Counted from the stretch's first letter, positions 1 to 10,506 are shown. The stretch is 64,000 bases of DNA from Shinella sp. H4-D48 (GCF_022637395.1 NZ_CP093338.1:1-64000); one strand, 5' to 3'. Translations and numbers: made by a program. Notes: generated by a model from the sequence alone, not told the origin.

Positions 1-94
1 CTCCGGAATCCGCATAATCAAAGAACATCTTCGGCACCCTTCGACGCGCCTGTTCCTTGAGGTCTGCGATTGTCAGGGCCTGTTCCACGCTCAT
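1..94 (-). CDS. lldD: FMN-dependent alpha-hydroxy-acid (L-lactate) dehydrogenase, N-terminal fragment
   Basis: Only the first 31 codons are inside the window. The translated start (MSVEQALTIADLK, then a run ending RRVPKMFFDYADSG) matches the N-terminus of the LldD/glycolate oxidase FMN family, where the RRxPxMxFDYADSG segment is highly conserved. These enzymes oxidise L-lactate or related 2-hydroxy acids with FMN, usually at the inner membrane face. A GAGGA Shine-Dalgarno lies 5 nt before the ATG. The gene is separated from the upstream aldolase gene by a terminator, so it probably has its own promoter. Substrate cannot be judged from this fragment. Confidence 0.7.
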   Translation of the reverse strand, partial: MSVEQALTIADLKEQARRRVPKMFFDYADSG

Positions 95-211
95 GTCGTC
101 CTCGCACCGGCCACGCTGTCGCGATGGTCCGCTTCCAACTGGATTGTGCCATCTTTTACGAGGACGTGCAGCGCCTCGCAACGAATTCCTGCGGCTTGAA
201 ACGTCAAATCA

Positions 212-239
212 AAACCCTCCCGGCGAGAACCGGGAGGGC
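212..239 (-). terminator. Rho-independent terminator of fba
   Basis: Reading on the minus strand, a 9-bp perfect stem (CCCTCCCGG / CCGGGAGGG) with a 5-nt loop is followed by TTTT. It lies about 20 nt after the aldolase stop codon and before the lldD-like gene. Confidence 0.8.
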
Positions 240-260
240 ATGAAAGTCGATGATGGCAGC

Positions 261-1304
261 TTAGCTTGCCGCGTAGAACTTCGCCATTTCCGGCAGGCGC
301 TTGACGCGGATGCCGGAGGCCTTGCCGGCGGTGCGGAAGGCCTCGAAGCGCTCGCGGCAAACCTCCTGCATGCGGGCTGTTGCCGGCTTCAAGTAGGTAC
401 GGGGGTCGAAATTCTCCGGCTTTTCCTTGAAGTTCTTGCGGATCGTGCCGGTCATGGCGAGACGCAGGTCCGTGTCGATATTGACCTTGCGCACCCCGAG
501 CGGGATCGCTTTCTGGATCTCGGCGACGGGAACACCCCATGTCTGCTTCATCTCGCCGCCATAGGCGGTGAAGAGGTCCTGCAGATCCTGTGGGACCGAA
601 GACGAACCATGCATGACGAGGTGGGTGTTCGGCAGCTTGGCGTGGATTTTTGCTATCGTCTCAATCGACAGGATGTCGCCATCCGGCGCGCGGGTGAACT
701 TGTAGGCGCCATGGCTCGTGCCGATAGCGACGGCAAGCGCATCGACACCGGTCTTGGAAACGAAATCCAGAGCCTGGTCGGGGTCGGTCAGCAGTTCCTC
801 GCGCGTCAGCTTGCCTTCGAAGCCGTGGCCGTCTTCCTTCTCGCCGGCGCCCGTTTCAAGGTTGCCGAGACAGCCAAGCTCGCCTTCAACCGAAACACCG
901 GCGGCGTGCGCGATCTTCACGACCTCAGCGGTAACGTCGACATTGTATTCGTAGCTGGCGATGGACTTGCCGTCGGCCAGCAGCGAGCCGTCCATCATGA
1001 CGGAGGTGAAACCGTTCGTGATGGCCGAGATGCAGGTCGACGGCTGGTCGCCGTGGTCGAGATGCAGGCACACGGGAATGTGCGGATACTCCTCGGCGGC
1101 GCCGAGAATGAGGTGGCGCAGGAAGGCATCGCCGGCGTAAGAGCGCGCACCGCGGCTGGCCTGCAGGATCACCGGAGAGTCCGTTGCATCCGCCGCGCGC
1201 ATGACTGCCTGGATGTATTCCAGATTGTTTACGTTGAATGCGGGCAGTGCGTAGTCGTTCTCCGCTGCGTGATCGAGCAGTTGCCGCATGGTGATCAAGG
1301 CCAT
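261..1304 (-). CDS. fba: Class II fructose-1,6-bisphosphate aldolase
   Basis: This is a 347-residue zinc-dependent aldolase that cleaves fructose 1,6-bisphosphate to glyceraldehyde-3-phosphate and dihydroxyacetone phosphate in glycolysis, gluconeogenesis or the Calvin cycle. The length and motifs fit the class IIA Calvin-type subtype: HLDHGD at residues 81-86 (metal and catalytic region), [16 protein letters not shown] and NIDTDLR in the phosphate-binding half. The ATG at 1304 is chosen because GGGAGG lies 7 nt upstream; an in-frame start 14 codons earlier has no such site and adds a non-conserved tail. It is flanked by terminators on both sides and looks monocistronic. No cbb cluster is adjacent, so a glycolytic or gluconeogenic role is most likely. 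Confidence 0.95.
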   Translation of the reverse strand: MALITMRQLLDHAAENDYALPAFNVNNLEYIQAVMRAADATDSPVILQASRGARSYAGDAFLRHLILGAAEEYPHIPVCLHLDHGDQPSTCISAITNGFTSVMMDGSLLADGKSIASYEYNVDVTAEVVKIAHAAGVSVEGELGCLGNLETGAGEKEDGHGFEGKLTREELLTDPDQALDFVSKTGVDALAVAIGTSHGAYKFTRAPDGDILSIETIAKIHAKLPNTHLVMHGSSSVPQDLQDLFTAYGGEMKQTWGVPVAEIQKAIPLGVRKVNIDTDLRLAMTGTIRKNFKEKPENFDPRTYLKPATARMQEVCRERFEAFRTAGKASGIRVKRLPEMAKFYAAS

Positions 1305-1446
1305 TCCTGTCCTCCCTTGGATGCATGGTATCGGGGTCGGCGGCACTATTCACACATCATCTGGCAGATGCAACAGCGGCCCAGGACCGCGCCGGAGGCC
1401 AAATCGATTAAATCGGGGACGGCGTCGAATTTTCTCGGGCGGACAG

Positions 1447-1480
1447 CAAAAATCCGGCCCGCATGCACGGGCCGGATGGA
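1447..1480 (-). terminator. Rho-independent terminator of ftsK
   Basis: A perfect 10-bp stem (ATCCGGCCCG at 1452-1461 and CGGGCCGGAT at 1468-1477) has a 6-nt loop and, read on the minus strand, a TTTT tract after it. It follows the ftsK stop codon by about 70 nt. Confidence 0.8.
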
Positions 1481-1548
1481 AAAAAGATCGGCAATTCAAA
1501 TAAGTAGGACTATTGCCCGAAGTCGGGGCAATCGCCCGGCGCACGTTC

Positions 1549-4260
1549 TCAGTCGTCCTCACCGATCTCCTGCGGGGCACTGGCGTTGCGTTCGCCGCTG
1601 ATGATCTCACGTTTGCCGACATGGTTGGCGGCACCGACGAGGCCCTCCTTCTCCATGCGCTCGACGAGGGAGGCTGCACGGTTATAACCGATGGCCAAGC
1701 GGCGCTGGATGTAGGACGTCGAGCACTTGCGATCCCGCAGCACGACCTTGACGGCTTTCTCGTAGAGATCGTCGCCATCCTCTGCCGCGATGTCGCCCTT
1801 GTCGAAGACGGCGCCACCGGCAGCGGGCTTTTCTTCCTCTTCCTCCTCCTCGCCGGCCGTGACCGTCTCGAGATATTCGGGGCGGCCCTGCGCCTTCAGG
1901 TGCAGCACGACCTTCTCGACTTCCTCATCGGAGACGAAGGGACCGTGCACGCGGGAAATGCGGCCGCCACCAGCCATGTGCAGCATGTCGCCCTGGCCGA
2001 GAAGCTGCTCGGCGCCCTGCTCTCCGAGGATCGTGCGGCTGTCGATCTTCGACGTCACCTGGAAGGAGATGCGGGTGGGGAAGTTCGCCTTGATCGTGCC
2101 GGTGATGACATCGACCGAGGGGCGCTGCGTCGCCATGATCAGGTGGATACCGGCGGCACGCGCCATCTGGGCGAGCCGCTGGATAGCGCCTTCAATTTCC
2201 TTGCCTGCGACCATCATGAGGTCGGCCATCTCGTCGACGATGACGACGATATAGGGCATCGGCTCCAGCGAGAGTTCCTGTTCCTCGTTGATCGCCTCGC
2301 CGGTCCCCTTGTCGAAGCCGGTCTGCACGCTGATCGAGATGGTCTCGCCCTTGTCTCGGGCAGCGGCCACGCGGTTGTTGTAGCCATCGATGTTGCGAAC
2401 GCCGAGGCGCGACATCTTGCGATAACGATCCTCCATTTCGCGCACGGCCCATTTCAGCGCCATGACGGCCTTCTTGGGATCGGTCACGACCGGGGTCAGA
2501 AGGTGCGGGATGCCGTCATAGATGGACAGTTCCAGCATCTTAGGATCGACCATGATCAGGCGGCATTCCTCCGGGCGGAACCGGTAGAGCAGCGACAGGA
2601 TCATGGTGTTGATGGCGACGGACTTACCCGAGCCGGTCGTGCCGGCCACGAGAAGATGCGGCATCTTCGCGAGTTCGGCGATGACGGGTTCGCCACCGAT
2701 CGTCTTGCCCAGGCAGATCGGCAGCTTGAAGCCGGTCTTGGCGAAGTCGGGTGAATCGATCATCTCGCGGAAATAGACGGTCTCGCGCGTCGCGTTCGGC
2801 AGTTCGATGCCGATGACGTTGCGGCCGGGCACGACGGCGACACGGGCCGAAAGCGCCGACATGGAGCGCGCGATATCATCTGCCAGGCCGATGACGCGCG
2901 AGGATTTGACACCCGGTGCCGGCTCGAATTCGTAGAGCGTGACGACGGGACCGGGGCGGACATGGATGATCTCGCCGCGAACGCCGAAATCCTCCAGAAC
3001 GCTTTCGAGAAGACCGGCATTCTGCTCGAGCTGCTCCTGGGTCAGCACGAAGCCGACGGTGCGCGGCGGCTCCTGCAGCAGTTCGCGCGGCGGATACTCG
3101 TAGGTATCCCCCATAGGCGTTGCCATGGTCACCTCGAACGGCCGCGCCCGCGACAGAACCGAAGACGGAGCTTCACGAGGAGGTTCGACGACGGCGACCG
3201 GGGATACCGAGACTGGCGCTTGCGGGATCTGGAAGACGGCGGGCGCGGGCTCCTGCACGACCGCGGCCACAGGCTGGACGGCGGCAACGGGTTCGGCGAC
3301 GACCACAGCGACGCTCGCCACTGGCACGCTCTGTGTCTCCGGCTTGCGGCCGGATGCCGGACGGCATTCGACGACGCGGAAGAGCGAGGCGATGGAGGCC
3401 GGTCCGGCCTTCTGTTCTGCAACGACAGGGATTTTCGAGGCGGTGGTTTCGGCAACCGGCGGCGGCATGCGCACGACGGAGGCAACCCTGCGAGCGGAAA
3501 CAGGCACGACGACGGGCGCGGCGACAAGCTTTTCATCCGGGGTCATGGTTTCGAAGAAGGCATGATCGGAGAGATGAGCAAAGCGGTCGATGGCGGCGTG
3601 GATATCGGCCTTCACGACCGGCGCGGCCTCAGCGGCCGGCGCAGGCTTCGGCGCGAGGAAGGACGAACGAATGGGGCTTTGAGGCTTGAACACGACTGCG
3701 GCATCTTCCGGTATTTCTTGCGTCGCGGCGGCTACGACCGCCTGGACGAACTGGGGAACAGGATCGGCGGGCACGCCTTGGGGCGCCTGCTGCGCCTCGA
3801 AGCGGCGGCGCCGTTCGTCGAGCGCTTCACGCAGACGCTGAAGAAGCTCCGCCTGCGAAAGCTGAGTCGGCTGCGACTCGGCGGCAGGTTCGATGGTCAA
3901 CGCGGGTTGCGGATCGATGACTGATTCGGTACTCGCTGCAGCTTCGGCCGCCGCCTCATCGATCTTTGCGGAGACCTTGTCGGGCGTGCGCGTGAAGCGG
4001 ACATTGGGCGCCAGATAGAAGTGGCTCTCCCAGCTACCGTCGGCATACTGGCCGGGATCGTAGCTGCGGAGTGCGGGCGAGCGGAAGCGCGGGCGATAGG
4101 TATCGTCGTTGGCCACCGGCGGCTCTTCGGCGACCCAGGCTTCTTCCGGCACGACCTCTTCGGTCAAACCATTGTCGTCATGAAAGAAATCCGACGCGTT
4201 TTCGTCGGTTTCCGTTTCGGATTCGAGGATCGGATAGAAGTTTGTTCTGGAAATACGCAT
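1549..4260 (-). CDS. ftsK: FtsK/SpoIIIE-family DNA translocase without membrane segments
   Basis: This 903-residue protein has a C-terminal FtsK motor: an alpha-type domain before residue 500, Walker A GTTGSGKS near 540, Walker [13 protein letters not shown] near 670, and a winged-helix gamma domain at about 830-890 that in FtsK reads KOPS sites. The first 380 residues are rich in Ala, Pro, Val and Glu, look disordered, and contain no hydrophobic span long enough for a membrane helix. Canonical FtsK carries four N-terminal helices that tether it to the septum. Several rhizobia encode a second, soluble FtsK of this kind, and this is probably that paralogue. It should pump chromosomal DNA and help dimer resolution. 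The ATG at 4260 is preferred over an upstream in-frame GTG (4272) because an AGG lies at the right distance. Confidence 0.9.
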   Translation of the reverse strand: MRISRTNFYPILESETETDENASDFFHDDNGLTEEVVPEEAWVAEEPPVANDDTYRPRFRSPALRSYDPGQYADGSWESHFYLAPNVRFTRTPDKVSAKIDEAAAEAAASTESVIDPQPALTIEPAAESQPTQLSQAELLQRLREALDERRRRFEAQQAPQGVPADPVPQFVQAVVAAATQEIPEDAAVVFKPQSPIRSSFLAPKPAPAAEAAPVVKADIHAAIDRFAHLSDHAFFETMTPDEKLVAAPVVVPVSARRVASVVRMPPPVAETTASKIPVVAEQKAGPASIASLFRVVECRPASGRKPETQSVPVASVAVVVAEPVAAVQPVAAVVQEPAPAVFQIPQAPVSVSPVAVVEPPREAPSSVLSRARPFEVTMATPMGDTYEYPPRELLQEPPRTVGFVLTQEQLEQNAGLLESVLEDFGVRGEIIHVRPGPVVTLYEFEPAPGVKSSRVIGLADDIARSMSALSARVAVVPGRNVIGIELPNATRETVYFREMIDSPDFAKTGFKLPICLGKTIGGEPVIAELAKMPHLLVAGTTGSGKSVAINTMILSLLYRFRPEECRLIMVDPKMLELSIYDGIPHLLTPVVTDPKKAVMALKWAVREMEDRYRKMSRLGVRNIDGYNNRVAAARDKGETISISVQTGFDKGTGEAINEEQELSLEPMPYIVVIVDEMADLMMVAGKEIEGAIQRLAQMARAAGIHLIMATQRPSVDVITGTIKANFPTRISFQVTSKIDSRTILGEQGAEQLLGQGDMLHMAGGGRISRVHGPFVSDEEVEKVVLHLKAQGRPEYLETVTAGEEEEEEEKPAAGGAVFDKGDIAAEDGDDLYEKAVKVVLRDRKCSTSYIQRRLAIGYNRAASLVERMEKEGLVGAANHVGKREIISGERNASAPQEIGEDD

Positions 4261-4470
4261 GAACCTGCACACTCGACGATCATTGCCGATAGGAATGCGT
4301 AGATGGTTAGGAAATGAAGGTTAACAATGTCTTTGGAGCGGCGCAGAATCCTTATCACGATCCCGTTTCGATGCGCCCTCAGAAGGGTCCAGAAGCACGC
4401 AAGACATTGACCCGCCGAGGATTGCCGCAGGCGGATGAAATGCGCAAAACTCTGCGAGTAAAACCCGGCC

Positions 4471-4863
4471 TCATTCGCCGAGGGCAGGTCCGCGTTTCGG
4501 CTCGTCGGGAGACACTTCCGCCAGCACGTCGGGGTTGCCTTCCGCCCTGTCCCGGTGAAGGGCTGCACGGGCGAGCAGCATCAGGGTGACCGGTGTCGTA
4601 ACGGTCACGAAAATGCCGATCAGGATTTCATGGATGACCGGTCGCGTGGCAAGCACGGTGAAGAAGATCATCGAGGCCATGACGATGCCGCCGGTGCCCC
4701 AGCTGGTGCCGAGCGTGGGCGCATGAATGCGCTCATAGAAAGACGGCAGGCGCGAAAAACCGATCGTGCCGATCAGCGTCAGCCCAGAGCCGACGACGAG
4801 AAAGAACGAGACGAGAAGCGCTGCCCAGACCGGCAGGTCGACCGCGTGATCCATGATGTTCAT
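4471..4863 (-). CDS. mnhG: Na+(K+)/H+ antiporter subunit G
   Basis: This 130-residue membrane protein has three hydrophobic helices in its first 95 residues (the first starting [14 protein letters not shown]) and a polar C-terminal tail, as in the MnhG/PhaG/MrpG family. It is the last gene of the six-gene Mrp operon, a multisubunit secondary antiporter that exchanges Na+ or K+ for protons across the inner membrane and protects against alkali and cation stress. In rhizobia the same complex is called Pha and is linked to K+ efflux. Its ATG overlaps the mnhF stop by 4 nt, so translation is probably coupled. Confidence 0.93.
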   Translation of the reverse strand: MNIMDHAVDLPVWAALLVSFFLVVGSGLTLIGTIGFSRLPSFYERIHAPTLGTSWGTGGIVMASMIFFTVLATRPVIHEILIGIFVTVTTPVTLMLLARAALHRDRAEGNPDVLAEVSPDEPKRGPALGE

Positions 4864-5141
4864 TCGATGACCTCCCCGCGCATCAGGAACTTGGCCAGCG
4901 CCACCGTCGCTACGAAGCCGAGCATGCCGATGACCAGCGACGCTTCGAAATAGATGTCCTTGCCGGTGCGGATGCCGAAGACCATCAACAGCAGCATCGA
5001 GTTCACATAGAGCGTGTCGAGCGCGAGCACGCGATCCTGCGCCCGCGGTCCGCGTGACATGCGCAGCGCGGCAAGCGCCATGGCAATGGCAAGGCAGACT
5101 TGAGCGAATGTGAGGGAAACGGCGAGAATGGTCTGGCTCAT
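4860..5141 (-). CDS. mnhF: Na+(K+)/H+ antiporter subunit F
   Basis: This 93-residue subunit has three predicted helices and the conserved family core [15 protein letters not shown] followed by a G(I)RTGKD-type loop. It is an obligatory small subunit of the Mrp antiporter complex. The ATG at 5141 is chosen because it overlaps the mnhE stop codon (ATGA) and gives the usual family length; an upstream in-frame start would add 18 polar residues inside mnhE. Upstream and downstream genes are both overlapped, so it belongs to one transcript with mnhE and mnhG. Confidence 0.93.
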   Translation of the reverse strand: MSQTILAVSLTFAQVCLAIAMALAALRMSRGPRAQDRVLALDTLYVNSMLLLMVFGIRTGKDIYFEASLVIGMLGFVATVALAKFLMRGEVIE

Positions 5142-5614
5142 TCGAAGATCTCCATCAGCAGCGCTTCGTAACGCCCCTTGATCAGGGTTTGCCACTCGGC
5201 CTCGTCGACAAGGTCGAGAACGTGGATCAGCACCGTCCGGTTCAAGGAGTTGTACTCAAGCCAGGCCGTACCCGGCGTGCTCGTTACGACGACCGCGAGA
5301 ACCGCAAGCGCCATGGGGCTCTCGACATCGAGGGGAACGGTAATGAAGCCGGACTTGAACTGACGTCTGTGTCCGCCGAGGATGATCGATGCGACAGCGA
5401 CGTTCGACCGCACGATATCGTAGAGCACGATGCCGACGAGCTTGGGCAGCAGATACCATTTCCTCAGGCGAGGCTTGGCAGGCCGCAGCGACGCCATGCC
5501 CCAGGAGGCGAAGACGGCGACGATGCAGCCGAGGATAAGGTGGCCGAGCGTGAAACCATTCAGGGCCAGCCACATGATGACGAGGGATGCGCTCAGCAGC
5601 GGATAGGGCAGCAT
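5138..5614 (-). CDS. mnhE: Na+(K+)/H+ antiporter subunit E
   Basis: This 158-residue MnhE-family subunit has two to three N-terminal helices ([18 protein letters not shown] onwards) and a cytoplasmic C-terminal half containing the family signature [13 protein letters not shown] and the [10 protein letters not shown] segment. The ATG at 5614 has a strong GGGAGG Shine-Dalgarno at the end of mnhD and gives the standard length. An upstream start 20 codons earlier would be buried in mnhD. It forms part of the Mrp complex and is needed for assembly and transport activity in characterised homologues. Confidence 0.93.
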   Translation of the reverse strand: MLPYPLLSASLVIMWLALNGFTLGHLILGCIVAVFASWGMASLRPAKPRLRKWYLLPKLVGIVLYDIVRSNVAVASIILGGHRRQFKSGFITVPLDVESPMALAVLAVVVTSTPGTAWLEYNSLNRTVLIHVLDLVDEAEWQTLIKGRYEALLMEIFE

Positions 5615-5615
5615 G

Positions 5616-7253
5616 TCAGATCCCTCCCCCGCCTTCGGGCCCGCCGGGTTCTTCGACACCGACACGGCGGGCATTGATCACCGCATCAATGTAGGTCGCC
5701 GGCTGTTGAAGGCCGCTGACGGTCTCTTCCATATAGCGCATGACAGGACCGGCCTGCACTGTGAGCGCGAGCGTCATCGCGATCAGCAGTAACACCGGCG
5801 CCATTTCCATGACGAGGACGCGTGGAACGGTGCCTTCCATCGAGGCCCAGAAAGTGCGGATACCGGCGCGTGTCATGGAGATGAGTGCTGCCAAGCCCGA
5901 CAGGATGAGGAGCGCCACGATCCACCAGACGGATGCCGGAATCGGCGCATCGGCGGACACGCCGCTGCCGATCATGCCCGTCAGCATGGTGAACTTGGCT
6001 ACGAAACCGGAAAGCGGCGGAAGGCCCGAAAGCAGGATACCGCAGGCGGCGAAGCAGACGCCGAGCACGGCGATGGTCGCAGGCATGGTCACGCCCACCT
6101 CGACCTCCTGCTCTTCCTCGTCAGCATCGCCATAGGCTTCCATCGTCACCGCGAGAACCGAGGCGCCGGCGTCCTGGCCACGCTCGACGAGTTCGATGAG
6201 CAGGAAGAATGCCGCGATGGTGAGCGTGGAGCTGACCATGTAGAACAGCGCCCCGGCCGTCACCATGCCGTTGTTGAGGCCGAGCACGGCAAGCAGCGTG
6301 CCCGACGATACAAGCACGGAATAGCTGGCAAGCCGCCCGAGCGCCTGGGACGCGAGAACGCCGATCGTGCCGAAAGCCACGGTCGCCATGCCGCCGTAGA
6401 GCAGGACATTGAGGCCAAGGCCCGCAGACTCGCCCTGGCCGAAAACCAGGAGCGAAAGCCGCAAGATGACGTATATGCCGACCTTGCTCATGATCGCGAA
6501 GATGCCGGCAACGGGCGCCGTGGCCGCGCTGTAGGCGGCCGGAAGCCAGAAGTTCAGGGGCCACATGCCCGCCTTGATGAGGAAGACGATGCCGAGAATG
6601 GCGGCGCCCGCCTCCAGCAGCATGCGCCGGTCGCCTTCAATCTCGCCGATGCGCACCGCGAGATCGGCCATGTTCAGCGTGCCGGCGGAACCATAGATGG
6701 CGCTGACCCCGATCAGGAAGCACAGCGCGGCAGCCAGGTTGACCGCGATATAATGCAGACCAGCCTTGACGCGCATGGGGCCGGAGCCGTGCATCAAGAG
6801 ACCGTAGGAAGCCGCCAGCATGACTTCGAAGAAGACGAAGAGGTTGAAGAGGTCGCCCGTCAGGAAGGCGCCGTTCAGGCCCATCAGCAGGAACTGGAAA
6901 AGCGAGTGGAAATGCGCGCCCGCCGCGTGCCAGCGTGCCAGCGCGTAGACCAGCGTTGGAACGGCGAGGATGGAGGCCAGCACGAGCATCAGAGCGGAAA
7001 GCCGGTCGACAACCAGGACGATGCCGAAGGGGGCCGGCCAGTTGCCCAGCATATAGACGCCCTCAAACCGTTCCGGGCCATAGCTTGCAAGGCGGAACAG
7101 ACTGACGGCGATGGCGACGAGCGCGAGGCACGACACCACGCTGATCATGGCTTTTACGACGCGCTGGCGCTCGTCAAAGAATAGCAGGATCGCGCCCGCG
7201 AGCAGCGGAATGAGGATCGGCGCGATGATGAGGTTTTGCTGCCAGCCGCTCAT
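5616..7253 (-). CDS. mnhD: Na+(K+)/H+ antiporter subunit D
   Basis: This 545-residue polytopic protein is of the NADH-quinone oxidoreductase subunit N/M/L family, with about 14 hydrophobic helices. It is homologous to the proton-pumping antiporter subunits of complex I. The conserved proton-path lysine region (GIVFLIKAGMWPLNFWLPAAY) and the helix segments around PVAGIFAIMSKVGIYV are visible. MnhD works together with MnhA as the ion-conducting module. An acidic run (DADEEEQEVEV) lies in a loop near residue 375 and is not typical of E. coli-type homologues. The start overlaps the mnhC stop by 4 nt. Confidence 0.95.
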   Translation of the reverse strand: MSGWQQNLIIAPILIPLLAGAILLFFDERQRVVKAMISVVSCLALVAIAVSLFRLASYGPERFEGVYMLGNWPAPFGIVLVVDRLSALMLVLASILAVPTLVYALARWHAAGAHFHSLFQFLLMGLNGAFLTGDLFNLFVFFEVMLAASYGLLMHGSGPMRVKAGLHYIAVNLAAALCFLIGVSAIYGSAGTLNMADLAVRIGEIEGDRRMLLEAGAAILGIVFLIKAGMWPLNFWLPAAYSAATAPVAGIFAIMSKVGIYVILRLSLLVFGQGESAGLGLNVLLYGGMATVAFGTIGVLASQALGRLASYSVLVSSGTLLAVLGLNNGMVTAGALFYMVSSTLTIAAFFLLIELVERGQDAGASVLAVTMEAYGDADEEEQEVEVGVTMPATIAVLGVCFAACGILLSGLPPLSGFVAKFTMLTGMIGSGVSADAPIPASVWWIVALLILSGLAALISMTRAGIRTFWASMEGTVPRVLVMEMAPVLLLIAMTLALTVQAGPVMRYMEETVSGLQQPATYIDAVINARRVGVEEPGGPEGGGGI

Positions 7254-7588
7254 TTCGGCTGCTCCCTACCATCGACGTGGTCCGTGCCGGTCAGGCCGCG
7301 TGCGGCCAGCAACACAACGAGGAAGAGGGCCGTGGTCGCAAAGCCGATGACGATCGCCGTCAGCACCAGCGCATGCGGCACCGGATCGGTCAGCGTCGAG
7401 GTGTCGACGCCCTCGCCCAGGAGGGGCGCCGCATTGGATTTCACGCCACCGACAGCGAAGATGAAGAGGTTGACGGCATAGGACAACAGCGAGAGACCGA
7501 TGATCACCTGATAGGTGCGCGGGCGCAGCAGGAGCCATACCCCGGATCCCGTCATGATGCCGATACCGATTGCGAGAACGAGCTCCAT
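7250..7588 (-). CDS. mnhC: Na+(K+)/H+ antiporter subunit C (NuoK-like)
   Basis: This 112-residue protein with three transmembrane helices is homologous to NuoK of complex I. It starts MELVLAIGIGIMTGSGVWLLLR and contains the family core of helix 2 (YQVIIGLSLLSYAVNLFIF) and the DPVPHALVLTAIVIG helix 3 motif. The ATG at 7588 shares one base with the mnhA stop codon (TGATG), the usual arrangement for translational re-initiation. It is a structural subunit of the Mrp complex. Confidence 0.95.
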   Translation of the reverse strand: MELVLAIGIGIMTGSGVWLLLRPRTYQVIIGLSLLSYAVNLFIFAVGGVKSNAAPLLGEGVDTSTLTDPVPHALVLTAIVIGFATTALFLVVLLAARGLTGTDHVDGREQPK

Positions 7589-10506
7589 CAGGCTTCCTCC
7601 GCCTTGGGGGCGTCGAGATTGCGAACCCGATGCGTACGAATGGACTGGTGGGCGAGCGCGATGAGGATCAGCACGGTCGCACCGACGACTAGGGAGAAGA
7701 CGCCGAGGTCGAACATCAGCGCCGATGCCATCGGCACCTTTCCGATAAACGGTACGTCGAGATATTGCGAATGAGACGTCAGGAACGGATAGCCGAACAG
7801 CCAGGCGCCCATACCCGTGAGCGGCGCCACGAGAAGGCCGAAACCCATCCAGCGCAGGGGCAGGATGCGCAGCCTGTCTTCCGCCCAACGCACACCGCCC
7901 GCGAGATATTGCAGGAGGAAGGCGATCGCCATGGTCACACCGCCGGCAAACCCGCCACCCGGCAGATCATGGCCGCGCATGAACAGGTAGATCGCGAAGG
8001 TGACGATGACCGGGAACATCCACTGCATGATGACAGACGGCACAAGCAGGTAGTCCCGCACCGTATCGCCGGCCGAGCGCTCGGGGCGCTCGTCGTCATA
8101 GGCAGCCTGGATGCGCTGCTGTTCGGGTTTCTCGATACTGTCAGCGGCGGGGCGGAAGCGGCGCAGCAGCGCGAAGACTGTCAGCGCCACGATCGCGAGA
8201 ACCACGATCTCGCCCATCGTGTCGAAGCCGCGGAAGTCCACCAGAATGACGTTGACGACATTGCGCCCGCCGCCTTCCGTGTAGGCCTTCTCCAGGAAGT
8301 AGCTGGCGATGGCATCCGGCACAGGCTGCTTCATGATCGCGTAGGACAGCAGGAACATGCCGAAGCCGCAGGAAACGGCGAGCAGGAAATCGCGGAAGCG
8401 ACGCCCGCGCGCGGCGAGCGTCACGGAGTTGTCGACCTTCTCGTAGCGTTTCGGCAGCCAGCGCAGCCCGAGCAGAAGCAGGACGGTCGTCACGATCTCC
8501 ACCACGAGCTGCGTGATGGCGAGGTCGGGCGCCGAAAGCCAGACGAAGGTAATGCAGGTGGTGATACCAGCGCCGCCGAGCAACACGAGGGCGGCCAGCC
8601 GATGGTACTTCGCCTGATAGGCGGCGGCAAGCGCGCAGAACGCGCCGATGCACCAGATAGCCGCGAAGATGGGATCAACTCCGCTGAAGGCGACTGGCGC
8701 CGGCGTGAAGCCGGCCATGTAGAGCGGCACCACGCCCGCAAGCAGGCCCGCGGCGGCAATCAGACGCAACTGCGGCTGGAGATTACGCGTGCCGAAGCGG
8801 CTTTCCATCCAGCGCGCCCATTTCCACGACACCGTGACCAGCACGCGCTCGAAGATGCGCTGTCCGGCAAGATGACGGAAAAGCGGCGGACCATCGTCGC
8901 ACCGGGCGAGATAGTCCTTCAGCAAGATGTAAAGCAAGACACCGCCGGCAAGCGCGATCATGCTCATGATGAGCGGCGTGTTGATGCCATGCCAGATCGC
9001 AAGGCTATATTCGGGCGTGCGATCGCCAAGCACCGAGAGGACGGCCGAATGGAGGAAAGGCCCGATTGAGAGGCCGGGGATGATACCGACGACGAGGCAC
9101 GCCAGCACCAGAAACTCAACGGGGAAGCGCATCCAATGCGGCGGCTCGTGCGGCTTCGGCTTTGGGAGATCCAGAGGCGCCGGACCGAAGAAGACGGTGT
9201 GGATGAAGCGGAGCGAATACACCACGGAGAAGGCGCCGGCGAGCGTCGCGATATAGGGCAGCATGCGGTCCAGCATGGAATCGGCATGCGTTTCGACCGC
9301 CTCGGCGAAGAACATTTCCTTGGAAATGAACCCGTTGAGCAACGGCACACCGGCCATGGCGGCACTTGCCACCATGGCGAGCGTGCCCGTGATCGGCAGG
9401 TACCTGTAGAGCCCGCTCAATCGCCGCATGTCGCGGGTGCCCGTCTCATGGTCGATGATACCGGCAGCCATGAAGAGCGATGCCTTGAACGTTGCGTGGT
9501 TCATCATGTGGAAGATCGCCGCAACCGCGGCCAATGGGCTGCCGAGGCTGAGCAGTGTGGTGATGAGGCCGAGATGGCTGATCGTCGAGTAGGCGAGCAG
9601 ACCCTTCAGGTCCTGCTGGAACATGGCGAAATAGGCGCCGAGCAGCAGGGTGCAGGTGCCGGCAATGCCGACCAGCATGAACCATTCATAGGTGCCCGAC
9701 AATGCAGGCCAGAAACGGACCAGAAGGAAAACGCCCGCCTTCACCATGGTTGCCGAATGCAGATAGGCGGAGACCGGCGTCGGCGCCGCCATGGCGTTCG
9801 GCAGCCAGAAGTGGAAGGGCACCTGCGCACTTTTCGTGAGCGCGCCGATCAGGATCAGGACCAGCGCCGTCAGGTAGAGCGGATGAGCCTTGATCTGATC
9901 GCCCGCGCCCAGAACAACATCGAGATCGTAGCTGCCCACGATGTGGCCAAGTACGAGAAGACCCGCCAGCAGGCAGAAGCCGCCGATGCCCGTTATCGTG
10001 AGCGCCATACGCGCGCCGTCACGCGCCGTGGCATTGTTGTGCCAATAGCTGATCAGCAGGAAGGAGAAGATGCTGGTCAGTTCCCAGAACACCGAGAGCA
10101 GAATGATATTGCCGGAGAGAACGATGCCGAGCATCGAGCCCATGAAGGCAAGCAGGAAGGAGAAGAAGCGCGGAACCGGGTCTTCTTCCGACATATAGTA
10201 GCGGGCATAGAGAACGACGAGGCAGCCAATTCCCGCGATCAGCATGGCGAAAAGCCAGGCAAAACCATCCATGCGCAGCGTGAAGTTCAGGCCGAACTGC
10301 GGCAGCCACTCGATATCGAGCCGAAGCTTTCCACCGGAGCGAACGGCGGGATACACGGCAGCCGTCAGCACCAGGCACAGGAACGTCACGGCGCCAGCCA
10401 TGCGGGCAGCGAGAACGCGGGAATCCGTCCGGAGCAGCATGATCGCCGCAAGGCTTCCCAAAAAGGGAAGGCAGACCAGCAGGACCAGAACCATTTCACC
10501 TGTCAT
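7588..10506 (-). CDS. mnhA: Fused Na+(K+)/H+ antiporter subunits A and B
   Basis: This 972-residue first gene of the Mrp operon combines two subunits that are separate in Bacillus. Residues 1 to about 640 are a NuoL-like ion-translocating unit (the LTKSAQVPFHFWLPNAMAAP segment carries the proton-path lysine). Residues about 640-760 are the MrpA C-terminal extension (SAPDLAITQLVVE). From about 815 to the end lies an MnhB domain (MQWMFPVIVTFAIYLFMRGHD, PGGGFAGG). The A-B fusion is characteristic of group 2 Mrp systems of rhizobia and Pseudomonas, known as PhaA in Sinorhizobium. It is expected to conduct ions in the inner membrane. The upstream region to 10.6 kb should contain the operon promoter, but no clear consensus was found. 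Confidence 0.95.
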   Translation of the reverse strand: MTGEMVLVLLVCLPFLGSLAAIMLLRTDSRVLAARMAGAVTFLCLVLTAAVYPAVRSGGKLRLDIEWLPQFGLNFTLRMDGFAWLFAMLIAGIGCLVVLYARYYMSEEDPVPRFFSFLLAFMGSMLGIVLSGNIILLSVFWELTSIFSFLLISYWHNNATARDGARMALTITGIGGFCLLAGLLVLGHIVGSYDLDVVLGAGDQIKAHPLYLTALVLILIGALTKSAQVPFHFWLPNAMAAPTPVSAYLHSATMVKAGVFLLVRFWPALSGTYEWFMLVGIAGTCTLLLGAYFAMFQQDLKGLLAYSTISHLGLITTLLSLGSPLAAVAAIFHMMNHATFKASLFMAAGIIDHETGTRDMRRLSGLYRYLPITGTLAMVASAAMAGVPLLNGFISKEMFFAEAVETHADSMLDRMLPYIATLAGAFSVVYSLRFIHTVFFGPAPLDLPKPKPHEPPHWMRFPVEFLVLACLVVGIIPGLSIGPFLHSAVLSVLGDRTPEYSLAIWHGINTPLIMSMIALAGGVLLYILLKDYLARCDDGPPLFRHLAGQRIFERVLVTVSWKWARWMESRFGTRNLQPQLRLIAAAGLLAGVVPLYMAGFTPAPVAFSGVDPIFAAIWCIGAFCALAAAYQAKYHRLAALVLLGGAGITTCITFVWLSAPDLAITQLVVEIVTTVLLLLGLRWLPKRYEKVDNSVTLAARGRRFRDFLLAVSCGFGMFLLSYAIMKQPVPDAIASYFLEKAYTEGGGRNVVNVILVDFRGFDTMGEIVVLAIVALTVFALLRRFRPAADSIEKPEQQRIQAAYDDERPERSAGDTVRDYLLVPSVIMQWMFPVIVTFAIYLFMRGHDLPGGGFAGGVTMAIAFLLQYLAGGVRWAEDRLRILPLRWMGFGLLVAPLTGMGAWLFGYPFLTSHSQYLDVPFIGKVPMASALMFDLGVFSLVVGATVLILIALAHQSIRTHRVRNLDAPKAEEA

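Noticed and set aside
57-1601. Long plus-strand reading frame of 514 codons over fba and its flanks
   Set aside because: It lies opposite the well-conserved aldolase, crosses its terminator and has no recognisable domain; it is a high-GC antisense artefact.
1513-2754. Plus-strand frame of 413 codons opposite ftsK
   Set aside because: His/Asp-rich shadow of the FtsK motor region with no ribosome site and no family similarity.
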